Shown: positions 54,329 to 64,000 of the stretch, piece after piece
How the letters are laid out: every line of letters starts with the position of its first letter
How positions within the stretch are numbered: the stretch's first letter is position 1
Origin: Rhodobacterales bacterium
GTDB taxonomy: Bacteria; Pseudomonadota; Alphaproteobacteria; Rhodobacterales; Rhodobacteraceae
DNA length: 64,000 bases
Assembly: GCA_003249215.1 (NCBI GenBank)
Contig: QKJR01000038.1
Location: 1 to 64,000 of the forward strand
Direction: 5' to 3'
The notes under the pieces: model-generated
The model's database searches: none
Told to the model about the DNA's origin: nothing
The model's input: the letters and a program-made list of their open reading frames with translations, nothing else
Position numbers and translations under genes: made by a program

Positions 54329-55698
54329 GCGCTCACCTCCAGCACCGAGGTGAGCTCGCCCTCGGCCTCGCGCAGGTATCGCAAGGCCATCGCCTGCGCG
54401 GCTTCGAGCCGATAGGCGGCGCTCGCGCGCATGTCCGAGAGCGGTTTGAAATCTTCCGCCAGCTTCGGCAGGGCGGTGGCGATCGTGGCCTCAGTAAAGG
54501 GCTGGCCGATCAGCGCCGCCTCGAAGGCGGAGGCGCGTTTCGGGGTCGCGGCCATGCCGCCGAAGGCCACGCGCGCGCTTTCAATAATCGAACCTTTTCG
54601 GGTGATATTGAAGCAGCCGCAGACCGCGGAAATATCCTGATCGAACCGTTTCGAGAGTTTGTAGCAGGCCAGATCCGGTGCCGATTTCGGCAAGATCACG
54701 GCCTCGACGAATTCGCCGGGCTGCCGGTCCTGCTTGCGATAATCGAGGAAGAAATCCTCGAGCGGCATCTCGCGCCGCGCGTCGCCGCGACGCAAGCGCA
54801 GGGTCGCGCCCATCGCGATCAGGGCGGGCGGGCCATCACCGATGGGCGAGCCATTGGCGATATTGCCGCCGATCGTGGCCGCGCCGCGGACCTGCTCGCT
54901 GGCGAAGCGCCGTAGGAGCGAGGCCAGCGCCGGATGCGGCCCCTCGGCCCATTGGCGCAGGGCGGCGATGCTGACCATGGCGCCGATCTCGGCCCCCGTT
55001 TCGGTCTCGGTGATCTGCGCGATATCGGTGCAATGCCTGAGGAAAGCGACCTCGGGCAACTCGCGCAATTGCTTGGTGACCCAGAGCGCCACATCAGTCG
55101 CGCCGGCGATCAGCGTGGCTTGCGGGTGGGCGAGATACCAAGAGGCCAAGGCATCGGCGCTGTCGGGCAGGAAGCCGGGGCCCTCCTGCACCTCCGCCGG
55201 GGTCTTTGACGGGGGCGCATCGGTCATCCATGTGGGGACCGGCGCCGCTTCGGCGGCTACGGCGGCGCGGATGATCGGCGCATAGCCGGTGCAGCGGCAG
55301 AGATTGCCGGCGAGCAGGTCGTCGTGATCCGTGCGGTGATTGCAATGCGCCGTGGCCATCGACATCACGAAGCCGGGCGTGCAGAAGCCGCACTGGCTTC
55401 CATGATGCTCGACCATCGCCTTTTGCACCGGATGCAGGGTGCCATCGGGGCCCGAGACGCCCTCGACCGTGCGCAAGGCGCAGCCGTCGAGATGGGGCAG
55501 CATCAGGATGCAGGCATTGAGCGCACGGGTGCCCGTGGCATCGCTCACCATCACCGTGCAGGCTCCGCAATCGCCTTCGTTGCAGCCTTCCTTGGTGCCG
55601 GTGAGCCCCTCTGCGCGGAGCCAGTCGAGCACGCTCTGGGTCGGGTCGGTGACCTCGAGCTCCCGGGTTTCTCCGTTCAGAAGAAACGAAATTTTCAT
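54325..55698 (-). CDS. xdhA: xanthine dehydrogenase, iron-sulfur/FAD subunit
   Basis: A 457-residue small subunit that carries two [2Fe-2S] clusters and FAD and passes electrons to NAD+. The plant-type cluster ligands are Cys39, Cys44 and Cys47 ([13 protein letters not shown]) with Cys63. The second cluster uses Cys103, Cys106, Cys134 and Cys136 ([15 protein letters not shown]). The FAD region includes [15 protein letters not shown] and [14 protein letters not shown]. The start is the ATG giving the family's KISFLLNG N-terminus. It is the first gene of the purine block, 248 bp from dnaE, in which the promoters must lie. Confidence 0.96.
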   Translation of the reverse strand: MKISFLLNGETRELEVTDPTQSVLDWLRAEGLTGTKEGCNEGDCGACTVMVSDATGTRALNACILMLPHLDGCALRTVEGVSGPDGTLHPVQKAMVEHHGSQCGFCTPGFVMSMATAHCNHRTDHDDLLAGNLCRCTGYAPIIRAAVAAEAAPVPTWMTDAPPSKTPAEVQEGPGFLPDSADALASWYLAHPQATLIAGATDVALWVTKQLRELPEVAFLRHCTDIAQITETETGAEIGAMVSIAALRQWAEGPHPALASLLRRFASEQVRGAATIGGNIANGSPIGDGPPALIAMGATLRLRRGDARREMPLEDFFLDYRKQDRQPGEFVEAVILPKSAPDLACYKLSKRFDQDISAVCGCFNITRKGSIIESARVAFGGMAATPKRASAFEAALIGQPFTEATIATALPKLAEDFKPLSDMRASAAYRLEAAQAMALRYLREAEGELTSVLEVSA

Positions 55699-55946
55699 CG
55701 GTTCACCCGCCGCGATACGAGTCTGGAGGTGGCTGCGCCCGATGCGGCGTAAAGCGAAGCCTGAGATCACCCGAGCAAAACCGACGGGGGGCGACTTGGC
55801 AAGCCCGGCGTTTCTCGCCCCTGCTGTCGAATGGGCAGCGCCGTGTTGCCGGATCGGGAACGGCTGTTTTCTATGCGGCCTCTGGCAGACGGTTTCGCGC
55901 GCTACGGGGGCTTTCACCCGGACGCTTGCGCCCCTAATCTGTGCCA

Positions 55947-58900
55947 ATGGTAGCTCCCCGATTCATCCATCTCCGCGTTCACACCGAATATTCGCTTCTC
56001 GAAGGCGCGGTGCCGGTCAAGAAGCTGATCAAGCTGTGCGATGCGGCCAATATTCCCGCGATTGCGGTCACCGACACCAATGCGATGTTCGCGGCGCTGG
56101 AATTTTCCGTGCTCGCGCAGGGCGCAGGGTTGCAGCCGATCGTGGGTTGTCAGGTCTCGGTCGCCTTCGATCCGGCGGCCCCGGGCGAGAAGGTGCGGAT
56201 GCCCGCGCCTGTCGTTTTGCTGGCGCAGACCGAAGCAGGCTACATGAACCTGATGAAGCTGAGTTCATGCCTTTATGTCGACAAGCATGGCGGGCTCGTG
56301 CAGGTCACGATGGAGGAGTTGGAGGCGCATTCCGAGGGGCTCATTTGCCTCTCTGGCGGGGCTGAGGGCCCGGTCGGGCGGCTGATCCAGATGGGGCAGG
56401 CGGGCAAGGCGCGGCTCTTGATGGAGCGGTTGGCCGGGATCTATCCCACCCGGCTCTATGTCGAGCTGCAGCGCCATCCGGGCGAGGGCGGTCAACTGAC
56501 CGAGGGCGAGCGCGCGACCGAGCGGCCGTTTCTGGAAATGGCCTATGACATGGGTCTGCCGATTGTCGCGACGAACGATGTCTACTTTCCAAAATCCGAC
56601 ATGTTCGAGGCCCATGACGCGCTGATCTGCATCGCCGAGGGGGCCTATGTTGACCAGATCGAACCTCGGCGCCGTTTGACGCCGCAGCATTACCTGAAAT
56701 CCGAAGCCGAGATGGCGGCCTTGTTCGCCGATCTGCCGGAGGCCTTGGAAAACACCGTCGAGATCGCGAAGCGCTGTGCTTTCGCGACCTACAAGCGCAA
56801 GCCGATCCTGCCGAAATTCGCCGATGACGAGGTCGAGGAGTTGCGCCGTCAGGCCTGGGACGGTCTACGCGCGCGCCTTGCGGTGATCCCGCATGCGGCC
56901 TCGGTCGAAGAATACGAAGATCGGCTGAAATTCGAGCTGGGCATCATCGAGCAGATGGGCTTTCCGGGCTACTTCCTGATCGTTGCCGACTTCATCAAAT
57001 GGTCGAAGGACAACGAAATTCCGGTCGGTCCGGGCCGGGGCTCGGGGGCGGGCTCGCTGGTGGCCTATGCGCTGACGATCACCGACCTCGATCCTTTGCG
57101 CTATTCGCTCCTGTTCGAACGCTTCCTGAACCCCGAGCGGGTCTCGATGCCTGACTTCGACATCGACTTCTGCATGGATCGCCGCGAGGAAACGATCCGC
57201 TATGTGCAGGGCAAATACGGCCGCGACAAGGTTGGGCAAATCATCACATTTGGGGCGCTTTTGTCCAAGGCGGCGGTGCGTGACGTGGGCCGCGTGTTGC
57301 AAATGTCCTATGGGCAGGTCGACAAGCTTTCCAAGATGATCCCGGTCGAGGGGGTTAAACCCGTCTCGATCGAGAAGGCTCTGGCCGATGAGCCGCGGCT
57401 GCGCGAGGCGGCGCGCGCCGAGGAGGTGGTCGAGCGGCTGCTGAACTATGCCCAGCAGATCGAAGGGCTTCTGCGGAACGCCTCGACCCACGCGGCGGGG
57501 GTGGTGATCGGCGACCGGCCCTTGGACGAGCTTGTGCCGCTTTATCAGGATCCGCGCTCGGACATGCCGGCGACCCAGTTCAACATGAAATGGGTCGAGC
57601 AGGCGGGTCTGGTGAAGTTCGACTTTCTGGGTCTGAAGACCCTCACGGTCATTCAGAATGCCGTCAGCCTCATTCGCAAATCCGGCCGTCCGCTCCATGT
57701 CGATGCCTCGGGCGTCACGCTTTACGCCCCGCCCGAGGGCGCCGAGAACGAGATCAACGCGATCCCGATCGACGATGCCAAGACCTATGAGCTTTACGCC
57801 AAGGCCCACACCGTTGCCGTCTTCCAGGTGGAATCGACGGGGATGATGGATGCGCTCCGGCGCATGAAGCCCACCTGTATCGAGGATATCGTGGCGCTCG
57901 TGGCGCTTTACCGCCCCGGCCCGATGGAGAACATCCCCGTCTACTGCGAGGTCAAGCACGGGCTGCGTCCGCTTGAATCCCTCCACCCGACCATCGACCC
58001 GATCCTGGCCGAGACCCAGGGCATCATCGTCTATCAGGAACAGGTGATGCAGATCGCGCAGGTCATGGCCGGCTATTCGCTCGGCGGCGCCGACCTTCTG
58101 CGCCGCGCGATGGGCAAGAAGATCGCCGAGGAGATGGCCAAGGAGCGCCCGAAATTCATCGAGGGCGCCAAGGCCACCCACAATATCGACGCGAAGAAAT
58201 CCGGAGAAGTCTTTGACCTGCTGGAGAAATTCGCGAACTACGGGTTCAACAAATCGCACGCGGCCGCCTATGCGATCGTGAGCTATCAGACGGCCTGGCT
58301 CAAGGCGAACCATCCGGTCGAGTTCATGGCGGGCGTCATGAACTGCGATATCCATCTGACCGACAAACTCGCGATCTATATGGGCGAGGCGCGGCGCGGC
58401 CTCGATATCGAGGTGATCCCGCCCTGCGTGAACCGCTCGCTCGCGACCTTCGACGTGGTGGATCAGAAGTTGGTCTACGCGCTCGGCGCACTCAAGAACG
58501 TGGGCGTCGAGGCGATGAAGCTGATCGTCGAGGCGCGCGACGGGGTGCCGTTCCGCGACGTGATCGATTTCGCCCGGCGCTGTGACCTGAAGCGCATCGG
58601 CAAGCGGCCGCTGGAGATGCTCGCGCGCGCCGGGGCCTTCGATCTGCTCGACCCGAACCGCAAGCGGGTCTTCGAAAGCCTCGATCAGCTCTCGGCCTGG
58701 TCGGCGGCGGTGATTGAGGCGAAATCCTCGGCGCAGGTGTCGCTCTTTGGCGAGGCGGGTGACGATCTGCCGCCGCCGCGGATGGCCGATACCGACGACT
58801 GGCTCCCGGGCGAGCGACTGGCCGAGGAACACAAGGCGATCGGCTTCTATCTCTCGGGTCACCCGCTCGATGACTACCTGCCCGCGCTAAAGCGCAAGAA

Positions 58901-59453
58901 GGTGATGACCTTGGCCGAGATCAGCGCCAAGGCAATCGCCACCGGCGCCTTCATTGGCAAGATCGCGGGGCAGGTCGCCGCGCGCTCCGAGCGCAAATCG
59001 GCCAAGGGCAACCGCTTTGCTTTCGTCTCGATGTCGGACCCGACCGGGCCCTATGAGGTCACGGTTTTCTCCGACACGCTCGAGGCCTGCCGGCAATATC
59101 TTGAGCCGGGCCAAGCGGTTGTGCTGACCGTCAAGGTCGAGGCCGAGGGCGAGACGGTGAAGATGTTGGCGCAAGGCGCGTCCCCGATCGACACGGTCGC
59201 GGCCGATGCGGGGGCCTCGGGGCTGATGATCCATGTGGAAACGCCCGAGGCGGTGCCCTCGATCGCGGCGCTGCTCGAACGGGTCGCCGCCGAGGGCAAG
59301 GTGCGCGGCCGCGGGCCGATCGCCTTCACCGTCTTCGACCCCGAGCGCAACTGCCGCTATCGGCTGAACGCGGGCCGCGAATTCCCGGTCAATCCGCAGG
59401 TGAAGGGGGCGATCCGGTCCCTGCGCGGCGTCGCGCTGGTGGAAGAACTTTAG
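55947..59453 (+). CDS. dnaE: DNA polymerase III subunit alpha
   Basis: The replicative polymerase catalytic subunit, 1168 residues, normal for DnaE1. The N-terminal PHP domain starts [17 protein letters not shown]. The palm holds the metal-binding motif [11 protein letters not shown] after [16 protein letters not shown], and [18 protein letters not shown] and the fingers segment [18 protein letters not shown] follow. The C-terminus has the helix-hairpin-helix and an OB-fold region (near [15 protein letters not shown]). The ATG at 55947 is preferred over the GTG two codons earlier. The stop lies directly in the long 3'-end repeat. Confidence 0.97.
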   Translation: MVAPRFIHLRVHTEYSLLEGAVPVKKLIKLCDAANIPAIAVTDTNAMFAALEFSVLAQGAGLQPIVGCQVSVAFDPAAPGEKVRMPAPVVLLAQTEAGYMNLMKLSSCLYVDKHGGLVQVTMEELEAHSEGLICLSGGAEGPVGRLIQMGQAGKARLLMERLAGIYPTRLYVELQRHPGEGGQLTEGERATERPFLEMAYDMGLPIVATNDVYFPKSDMFEAHDALICIAEGAYVDQIEPRRRLTPQHYLKSEAEMAALFADLPEALENTVEIAKRCAFATYKRKPILPKFADDEVEELRRQAWDGLRARLAVIPHAASVEEYEDRLKFELGIIEQMGFPGYFLIVADFIKWSKDNEIPVGPGRGSGAGSLVAYALTITDLDPLRYSLLFERFLNPERVSMPDFDIDFCMDRREETIRYVQGKYGRDKVGQIITFGALLSKAAVRDVGRVLQMSYGQVDKLSKMIPVEGVKPVSIEKALADEPRLREAARAEEVVERLLNYAQQIEGLLRNASTHAAGVVIGDRPLDELVPLYQDPRSDMPATQFNMKWVEQAGLVKFDFLGLKTLTVIQNAVSLIRKSGRPLHVDASGVTLYAPPEGAENEINAIPIDDAKTYELYAKAHTVAVFQVESTGMMDALRRMKPTCIEDIVALVALYRPGPMENIPVYCEVKHGLRPLESLHPTIDPILAETQGIIVYQEQVMQIAQVMAGYSLGGADLLRRAMGKKIAEEMAKERPKFIEGAKATHNIDAKKSGEVFDLLEKFANYGFNKSHAAAYAIVSYQTAWLKANHPVEFMAGVMNCDIHLTDKLAIYMGEARRGLDIEVIPPCVNRSLATFDVVDQKLVYALGALKNVGVEAMKLIVEARDGVPFRDVIDFARRCDLKRIGKRPLEMLARAGAFDLLDPNRKRVFESLDQLSAWSAAVIEAKSSAQVSLFGEAGDDLPPPRMADTDDWLPGERLAEEHKAIGFYLSGHPLDDYLPALKRKKVMTLAEISAKAIATGAFIGKIAGQVAARSERKSAKGNRFAFVSMSDPTGPYEVTVFSDTLEACRQYLEPGQAVVLTVKVEAEGETVKMLAQGASPIDTVAADAGASGLMIHVETPEAVPSIAALLERVAAEGKVRGRGPIAFTVFDPERNCRYRLNAGREFPVNPQVKGAIRSLRGVALVEEL

Positions 59454-59514
59454 GGGCGCCGCCCCTCTTCGGGCTGCGCCCGAATTCACCACGGAGTATT
59501 TCGGACAGGGAAAG
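59453..59514 (+). repeat. long 3'-end repeat with two hairpins after dnaE
   Basis: It begins with the last base of the stop codon: hairpin 1 GGGGCGCCGCCCC (59453-59465), hairpin 2 TTCGGGC-TGC-GCCCGAA (59468-59484), then TTCACC and CGGAGTATTTCGGACAG. Layout and loop match the copy after glpK. Hairpin 2 differs there (TTGGCC/GGCCAA), so both sides of the stem changed together. Confidence 0.75.
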
Positions 59515-59520
59515 CCCATT

Positions 59521-59545
59521 GCTTTTTCTTGGCCCCAATACTCTC
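59521..59545 (-). repeat. 3'-end repeat tail after hisG
   Basis: Minus-strand GAGAGTATTGGGGCCAAGAA plus a run of A, downstream of the hisG stop. It faces the copy after dnaE, so the two convergent genes each carry one. Confidence 0.65.
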
Positions 59546-59552
59546 CGGGGGT

Positions 59553-59573
59553 GCGGGGGTGGGAAACCCCCGC
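59553..59573. terminator. hairpin between dnaE and hisG
   Basis: A perfect 8-bp stem GCGGGGGT/ACCCCCGC with loop GGGAA, 7 bases from the hisG stop. It lies between the two repeat copies and may serve both convergent genes. Confidence 0.6.
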
Positions 59574-59579
59574 GGCGCA

Positions 59580-60284
59580 TCAGAAATCAGGGCGCGCAAC
59601 GCCAAGCTGCTGGCAAAGGGCAGCCAGCCGCGCCTCTTCACCGGTCCAGTCGGCTGCACGGGCGGCGAAGAGCGTCGCCTGGCTCTGGTGGATCAGCGCA
59701 TCGGACAGGATCTTCAGGTGGTTGGCGCGCAAAGTTTCGCCCGAGGAGGTGATATCGGCGATGGCCTCGGCGGTCAGGTTCTTGACCGTACCTTCGGTCG
59801 CGCCCTGGCTGTCGACGAGTTGGTAATCGGCGACGCCTTCACGGGTCAGGTAGTCGCGCACAAGCCGATGATATTTCGTGGCAATCCGCAGCCGGAAGCC
59901 ATGTGCGGCACGGAAGGCGTGCGCTGCCGCGTCGAGGTCTTCGAGCGTGTCGACATCGGCCCAGGCCGCCGGCACGGCGATGATCAGATCGGCATGGCCA
60001 AAGCCCATCGGTGCGAGCTCGACCACCTGTGCCGACCAATCGGCCAGCTTGTCGCGCACTAGATCCGAGCCAGTGACGCCCAGATGGATGCGGCCCGCGG
60101 CGAGCTCTCGCGGAATCTCGCCCGCCGAGAGCAGCACCAGCTCGAGCCCCTCGGCGCCCTCGACGGCCCCGGCATATTCGCGGTCCGACCCGGTGCGGCG
60201 CAGGGTCAGCCCGCGCGAGGCGAACCAGTCGAAGCATTGCTCCATCAGACGGCCCTTCGAGGGCACCCCGAGCTTGATCGTCAT
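59580..60284 (-). CDS. hisG: ATP phosphoribosyltransferase, catalytic subunit (short form)
   Basis: The first enzyme of histidine synthesis, joining ATP and PRPP. The 234-residue length is the short HisG form that lacks the regulatory ACT-like domain and needs HisZ. The N-terminus LGVPSKGRLMEQC, the EIPRELAAGRIHLGVTGSD segment and DSQGATEGTVKNL are typical. It overlaps hisZ by four bases, which agrees with an obligate complex of the two proteins. It is the last gene of the hisS-hisZ-hisG operon. Confidence 0.95.
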   Translation of the reverse strand: MTIKLGVPSKGRLMEQCFDWFASRGLTLRRTGSDREYAGAVEGAEGLELVLLSAGEIPRELAAGRIHLGVTGSDLVRDKLADWSAQVVELAPMGFGHADLIIAVPAAWADVDTLEDLDAAAHAFRAAHGFRLRIATKYHRLVRDYLTREGVADYQLVDSQGATEGTVKNLTAEAIADITSSGETLRANHLKILSDALIHQSQATLFAARAADWTGEEARLAALCQQLGVARPDF

Positions 60285-61351
60285 TGCGCACCCTCCAGAT
60301 CGGCCACGAGGCCGGGGCGGATCACGCCGCCCACCGCGGGGATCTCGCGTCCGCCGCCCAGAACCCGCGTCAGCGCGTCATAGCGCCCGCCCGAGGCGAC
60401 GGGCGGCAGGGCCGGATCGGCGGCCGAGAGGGTGAAGACGAAGCCGTCGTAATATTCCATCGTGGTGCGGCCGTGGCTGGCATCAAACCGCAGCGCCTCG
60501 GTGGCCACGCCCCGGGCGGCCAGCGCGGCCAGACGGCGTTCGAGCCGGGCGATGGCGGCTTCGATCGCGGGCAGGCCGAGCGCGCGCAGCCGGGCAGGCG
60601 CTTGCGGAGCCGGGCAGCGCAGCGCGAAAAGCGCGTCGAGCCGTGCGACATCCTCGGCTGGGATCGGGGCGGCGGTGGCATCGAGGCGCAGGCGGGCGAT
60701 GCGGGCTTCCATCTCGTCGGTGCTGCGCAGGCCGATCCAGGGCGCGCCGGGTCGCAGGCCAGACAGGAGCGCCGCGCGGGTGGCGGGCGCGGGTTCGAGC
60801 CCGGCATAGCGTGCCATCAGCTTGTGGAAGCGTTGCGGGCGCCAGATGTGACGGGCGAGCGCCTCCTTGCGGGCAGGGATCGTGTCGAGCCCCTCGACGG
60901 CGGCGCGCAGAATGCCGATATCGCCGATCGTCGCGGTCAGGCCCAGATGTGCGACCTGTGCCGCGATCAGGGCAAAGGCCTCGGCATCGGCGGCCTCGGG
61001 GTCTTCGCGGTCGAAAACCTCATAGCCCGCCTGAATATATTCCGCGACGCGTGCAGCGCCGAGGTGGTCCTGTTTGCGAAACACCTCGCCCATATAGCAA
61101 TAGCGCGCGGGCTCGGCGCCGCCGGCCATGTGCTCCTGCACCACGGGCACGGTGAAATCCGGGCGCAGCATCATCTCGCCACGGGCCGGGTCCGAGGTCA
61201 CATAGGCGCGCGCGCGAATATCCTCACCATAGAGATCGAGCAGAACCTCGGCCGGCTGCAGGATATCGGGCGCGATCTCGGCGGCGCCGGCGGCGGCGAA
61301 GGCGGCCAGCAGACGCTCACCACAGGCGCGGGCCGCAGCCTTGGAGGCCAT
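60281..61351 (-). CDS. hisZ: ATP phosphoribosyltransferase regulatory subunit
   Basis: A 356-residue HisZ, a paralogue of the histidyl-tRNA synthetase catalytic core that has lost aminoacylation and binds HisG. Synthetase-like segments are LRPDFTVPVVQEH (motif-2-like region), YCYMGEVFRKQDHLGAARVAEY and a C-terminal ASGGRYDALTRVLGGGREIPAVG. The start overlaps the hisS stop by one base (TGATG). Being next to its own ancestor-type gene hisS is a striking arrangement and probably reflects its origin. Confidence 0.95.
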   Translation of the reverse strand: MASKAAARACGERLLAAFAAAGAAEIAPDILQPAEVLLDLYGEDIRARAYVTSDPARGEMMLRPDFTVPVVQEHMAGGAEPARYCYMGEVFRKQDHLGAARVAEYIQAGYEVFDREDPEAADAEAFALIAAQVAHLGLTATIGDIGILRAAVEGLDTIPARKEALARHIWRPQRFHKLMARYAGLEPAPATRAALLSGLRPGAPWIGLRSTDEMEARIARLRLDATAAPIPAEDVARLDALFALRCPAPQAPARLRALGLPAIEAAIARLERRLAALAARGVATEALRFDASHGRTTMEYYDGFVFTLSAADPALPPVASGGRYDALTRVLGGGREIPAVGGVIRPGLVADLEGAQ

Positions 61352-62856
61352 CAGAGCGCCCCCCGGGCTTGATTGCGGGCAAGGATGGCTTTCACTTTTT
61401 CAACCATTTCCCCGCGGTTCGCCTCGAATTGCGCCGGTTGGGATTTCCATTCTTCAACTGTCGCCTCGGCGGCGATCTGCGCGCCCAGAACCAGATCCTT
61501 GATCTGCACCACACCGCGGGCGGCCTCGTCCGAGCCTTGGATCACGGCGACCGGGCTTTCGCGCTTGTCGGCGTATTTGAGCTGATTGCCGAAGTTCTTC
61601 GGGTTGCCCAGATAGACCTCTGCCCGGATACCCGCGCGGCGCAGCTCGGCCGCCATGGCGAGATACTCGCCCATCCGGTCGCGGTCCATCACCGTCACCA
61701 CCACGGGGCCCTGCGCCGCGCCGCCGATCCGACCCTTGGCGCGCAGTGCCGACAGGAGCCGGTCGACGCCGATCGAAACCCCGGTCGCCGGCACTTCCTG
61801 CCCCGTGAAACGCTTGACCAGATCGTCATAGCGCCCGCCGCCCGAGACCGAACCGAATTGCCGCGGGCGGCCCTTTTCGTCGAGGATCTCGAAGGTCAGC
61901 TCGGCCTCGAAGACCGGGCCGGTGTAATAGCCCAAGCCGCGCACCACGGAGGGGTCGATCACGATGCGATCGGCGCCATAGCCCTGCCCGTCGAGGAGTT
62001 CGGCGATCAGTTCGAGCTCGTTGACGCCGTCGAGCCCCAGCGCCGAGCCGGTGACCAGCTCGCGCAGCCGAGCGGCCGTGGCCGTGCCGGTGTCGCGCTT
62101 GGCGCTCATGAAGCCCATCACGATATCGGCCTGTTCGTCCGAGAGCCCCGCGCCCTTGGTGAAATCGCCCGAGGCATCGAGCCGCCCTGCACCCATCAGC
62201 GCGCGCACGCCCGCCTCGCCGAACTTGTCGAATTTGTCGATGGCGCGCAGCACGGTGCCGCGGGCCTCGGCGAATTTCTCGGGATCGGAGGGATCGAGTA
62301 CGCCCGCGACCTCCATCACCCCGTTCAGCACCTTGCGGTTGTTCACCCGCACCAGATAATCGCCGCGCGGAATGCCGACGGCTTCGAGCGTATCGCTGAG
62401 CATGCCGCAGATTTCCGCATCGGCGGCCACGCTCGCGGCGCCCACCGTATCGGCATCGCATTGATAAAACTGGCGGAACCGCCCCGGCCCGGGCTTTTCG
62501 TTGCGCCAGACCGGGCCCATCGTATAGCGCCGATAGGGGCTGGGCAGGTCATTGCGGAACTGCGCCGCCACCCGCGCGAGCGGCGCGGTCATGTCATAGC
62601 GCAGCGCGAGCCAGTCGCCGCCCTCGTCCTGCCAGGCGAACACCCCTTCGTTGGGACGGTCCACATCGGGCAGGAACTTGCCCAGAGCCTCGACCGTCTC
62701 GACGGCGCTCGTCTCCAGCGGATCGAAGCCATGGGCGCGATAGACCTCGGCAATGGTGGCGAGCATCTCGTTGCGCTCACTCACCTCGGCCCCGAAATAA
62801 TCGCGAAACCCCTTCGGGGTCTCGGCGCGCGGGCGGCGGATCTTGTCCTTGGCCAT
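61351..62856 (-). CDS. hisS: histidyl-tRNA synthetase
   Basis: A 501-residue class II synthetase charging tRNA-His. Near the start is [16 protein letters not shown]; motif 2 is seen in [26 protein letters not shown], the HisA-type segment in [14 protein letters not shown], and motif 3 in [12 protein letters not shown] plus [13 protein letters not shown]. The C-terminal anticodon-binding domain begins around [10 protein letters not shown]. It is the first gene of the operon with hisZ and hisG, so histidine charging and synthesis are co-expressed. Confidence 0.96.
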   Translation of the reverse strand: MAKDKIRRPRAETPKGFRDYFGAEVSERNEMLATIAEVYRAHGFDPLETSAVETVEALGKFLPDVDRPNEGVFAWQDEGGDWLALRYDMTAPLARVAAQFRNDLPSPYRRYTMGPVWRNEKPGPGRFRQFYQCDADTVGAASVAADAEICGMLSDTLEAVGIPRGDYLVRVNNRKVLNGVMEVAGVLDPSDPEKFAEARGTVLRAIDKFDKFGEAGVRALMGAGRLDASGDFTKGAGLSDEQADIVMGFMSAKRDTGTATAARLRELVTGSALGLDGVNELELIAELLDGQGYGADRIVIDPSVVRGLGYYTGPVFEAELTFEILDEKGRPRQFGSVSGGGRYDDLVKRFTGQEVPATGVSIGVDRLLSALRAKGRIGGAAQGPVVVTVMDRDRMGEYLAMAAELRRAGIRAEVYLGNPKNFGNQLKYADKRESPVAVIQGSDEAARGVVQIKDLVLGAQIAAEATVEEWKSQPAQFEANRGEMVEKVKAILARNQARGAL

Positions 62857-62896
62857 GGTCTTCCTTCGGCTTGCACCTGGGCTTCACTCGCGCGAG

Positions 62897-62925
62897 GGTG
62901 TAGCGGATGGGCCGCGGCGCGGCAA
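62897..62925 (-). promoter_or_regulatory. candidate hisS operon promoter
   Basis: On the minus strand TTGCCG (62925-62920) and TACACC (62902-62897) are spaced by 17 bp, 41 bases before the hisS ATG. The region is shared with the divergent slyX gene. Confidence 0.45.
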
Positions 62926-62953
62926 GCGGGCTTGGCCCGGCAAGGAGAATGGG

Positions 62954-63160
62954 ATGCAGGACAGGATGGATCGCGCCGAAGAAGAGCTCGCGCATCTGCG
63001 CCGCACGGTCGATGAGCTCTCGGATGTGGTCGCGGGTCAGACCCGCGAGATCGCGCGGATGGGGCGGCTTCTGGGCCTGCTGATGGAGCGCGAGGCCGAG
63101 CGCGAATATTCCGCGGGCGGGCAGATCCCTCTCGCCGATCAGAAGCCGCCGCATTGGTAA
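62954..63160 (+). CDS. slyX: SlyX-family protein
   Basis: A 68-residue coiled-coil protein: heptad-like AEEELAHLRRTVDELSDVVAGQTREIARM leads into a tail ending ADQKPPHW, matching the PPPHY-type end of SlyX. The family's function is unknown. The start follows AAGGAG. The open frame further upstream overlaps the hisS promoter and is not needed. The next gene's TTG start overlaps its end by seven bases. Confidence 0.85.
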   Translation: MQDRMDRAEEELAHLRRTVDELSDVVAGQTREIARMGRLLGLLMEREAEREYSAGGQIPLADQKPPHW

Positions 63161-63654
63161 GCGCGCCACCTTCGACGGGTGCGGGGCGCCGCTGGCTCTG
63201 GCGTCTGGCCGGGCTCTTCGTGGCCGCGCAACTCCTGTGGTTCGCCGGGCTTGCGATCTGGCCGTCCGAGGCGGGGATCGAGGGCGCCCTCAAGCGGATC
63301 TGGGCCTGGGAGCGGGGCCGGGTCTTCCTGTGGCAGATCGGGATCGGCGCGCCGGTTCTGGTGTGGCTCGCGCTCGGGGCGCGCGGCTGGCTGGTGCGGC
63401 TGCTCATCGGTGTGGGTCTGCTCGCGAGCGCACTGATCGCAGCACTTTGCGCGTTTGACCTGAACATTCTTCAGCTTGCCCTGACCGATGGGTCGACCGG
63501 CACCATCCTTCTGGCGCGGATGCTCGATCTGACGCGGGTTTTCGAGACACTGCTGGCCCTTGCGGCCGTGATCCTCGTGCGGCTCGCCGCGCGGGACGAG
63601 CGCATGATGTCCGAGGGCGCAAGCACCCCCCTTGCCGAGGCCGCGCCCGAGTGA
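63154..63654 (+). CDS. small membrane protein of unknown function
   Basis: A 166-residue protein with about four hydrophobic helices: LFVAAQLLWFAGLAIW, FLWQIGIGAPVLVWLAL, LLIGVGLLASALIAALC and a last one near VFETLLALAAVILVRLA, then an acidic C-terminus. I do not recognise a family. The likely start is TTG at 63154, overlapping slyX; the next in-frame alternative would remove most of the first helix. It is probably co-transcribed with slyX and the AbrB-type gene. Confidence 0.65.
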   Translation: MVSAPPSTGAGRRWLWRLAGLFVAAQLLWFAGLAIWPSEAGIEGALKRIWAWERGRVFLWQIGIGAPVLVWLALGARGWLVRLLIGVGLLASALIAALCAFDLNILQLALTDGSTGTILLARMLDLTRVFETLLALAAVILVRLAARDERMMSEGASTPLAEAAPE

Positions 63655-63686
63655 CAGGTTGTCGCAGGCAAAGGACCTCCCCCTGA

Positions 63687-64000
63687 ATGCGCTTCATTTC
63701 CGACAAACTGCACCTGCCGACCTTCGCGCTGACCTTCGCCATCGGCATCGCGGGCGGCTTTGTCGGGAAATTCATTCACCTGCCCTTGCCGATGCTTCTG
63801 GGCGCGCTGCTGGCGGTGGCGGTGCCCGCGCTCGGCGGCTGGCGCCCGATGGGCCATCCGATGCAGTTCCCGATGACGCTGCGGATGCTCTTCGTGCCGG
63901 TGATCGGCGTGGCGATCGGTGGCAATTTCAGCCCGGCGATCCTCGCGCAGGTGCGCGACTGGTGGCCCTCGCTTCTGGGGATCGCGGTCTTCATCCCGGT
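63687..64000 (+). CDS. AbrB-family membrane protein, N-terminal part (runs off the window)
   Basis: An open frame of 104 codons to the window edge. It begins MRFISDKLHLPTFALTF and holds hydrophobic helices with GIAGGFVGKFIHLPLPMLLGAL, then FPMTLRMLFVPVIGVAIGG. This glycine-rich pattern matches the AbrB-duplication family of membrane proteins (often labelled ammonia monooxygenase or AbrB family regulator, though they are membrane proteins). AAAGGA lies upstream. The C-terminal part is outside the window. Confidence 0.75.
   Translation, partial: MRFISDKLHLPTFALTFAIGIAGGFVGKFIHLPLPMLLGALLAVAVPALGGWRPMGHPMQFPMTLRMLFVPVIGVAIGGNFSPAILAQVRDWWPSLLGIAVFIP

Noticed and set aside
55699-55946. Purine riboswitch or defined promoters between xdhA and dnaE
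   Set aside because: The interval must hold both promoters, but no riboswitch-like conserved core or well-spaced promoter pair was convincing enough to list.

Overview
The window looks like a chromosomal stretch of a Rhodobacteraceae-type alphaproteobacterium. The DNA is very GC-rich with strong third-position bias. The gene content fits the order: a fused SelD, the short HisG plus HisZ, RgpF-type glycan genes, XdhA/B/C and a type I sulfide:quinone oxidoreductase whose three cysteines carry the Rhodobacter capsulatus numbering. No phage, insertion sequence, CRISPR array or rRNA operon was seen. No stretch longer than 300 bases lacks a gene. Species cannot be assigned from this alone.

Layout. 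1-3710: tail of an RsmC-like methyltransferase, an SDR with a damaged active site, a lipoprotein, hemF, and a divergent Lrp/LysE pair. 3774-8008: a DEAD-box helicase with a repetitive basic tail, then hemE and hemC facing apart. 8114-22875: a one-direction polysaccharide cluster with GDP-mannose genes (manC, pmm), all four dTDP-L-rhamnose genes, four glycosyltransferases, a pyruvyl transferase, an RgpF-like protein, an epimerase and a DUF1796 protein. No flippase, polymerase or ABC exporter is in the window. 22910-29547: a glycolate/D-lactate-type FAD oxidase, an MFS carrier, and an arylesterase divergent from a two-gene YbbA/YbbP-type ABC system. 29649-33441: a lytic transglycosylase, then glpD and glpK.

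33506-44251: copA divergent from a DUF2892 membrane protein; an L,D-transpeptidase; selU meeting a flavoprotein-SelD fusion tail to tail; tRNA-Met(CAU); a thiolase; a DUF455 protein; and sqr. The DUF2892 gene and sqr share a 16-bp palindrome, ATTC-N8-GAAT, laid over the predicted promoter of each. This suggests one sulfide/persulfide-responsive regulon with its regulator outside the window. 44423-55698: an OmpA-family protein with a long Ala/Pro/Glu region, then a tightly overlapped purine block on the minus strand (xdhA-xdhB-xdhC, ABC ATPase, two permeases, BMP-type binding protein) that couples nucleoside/purine uptake to hypoxanthine/xanthine oxidation. 55947-64000: dnaE, the minus-strand hisS-hisZ-hisG operon, slyX, a small membrane protein and the start of an AbrB-family membrane protein.

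The most informative non-coding signals are the paired sulfide-type operators and a dispersed 3'-end repeat. Seven tails of that repeat were found, all on the strand of the gene they follow. Two longer copies, after glpK and dnaE, carry two hairpins whose second stem differs in sequence but stays paired.
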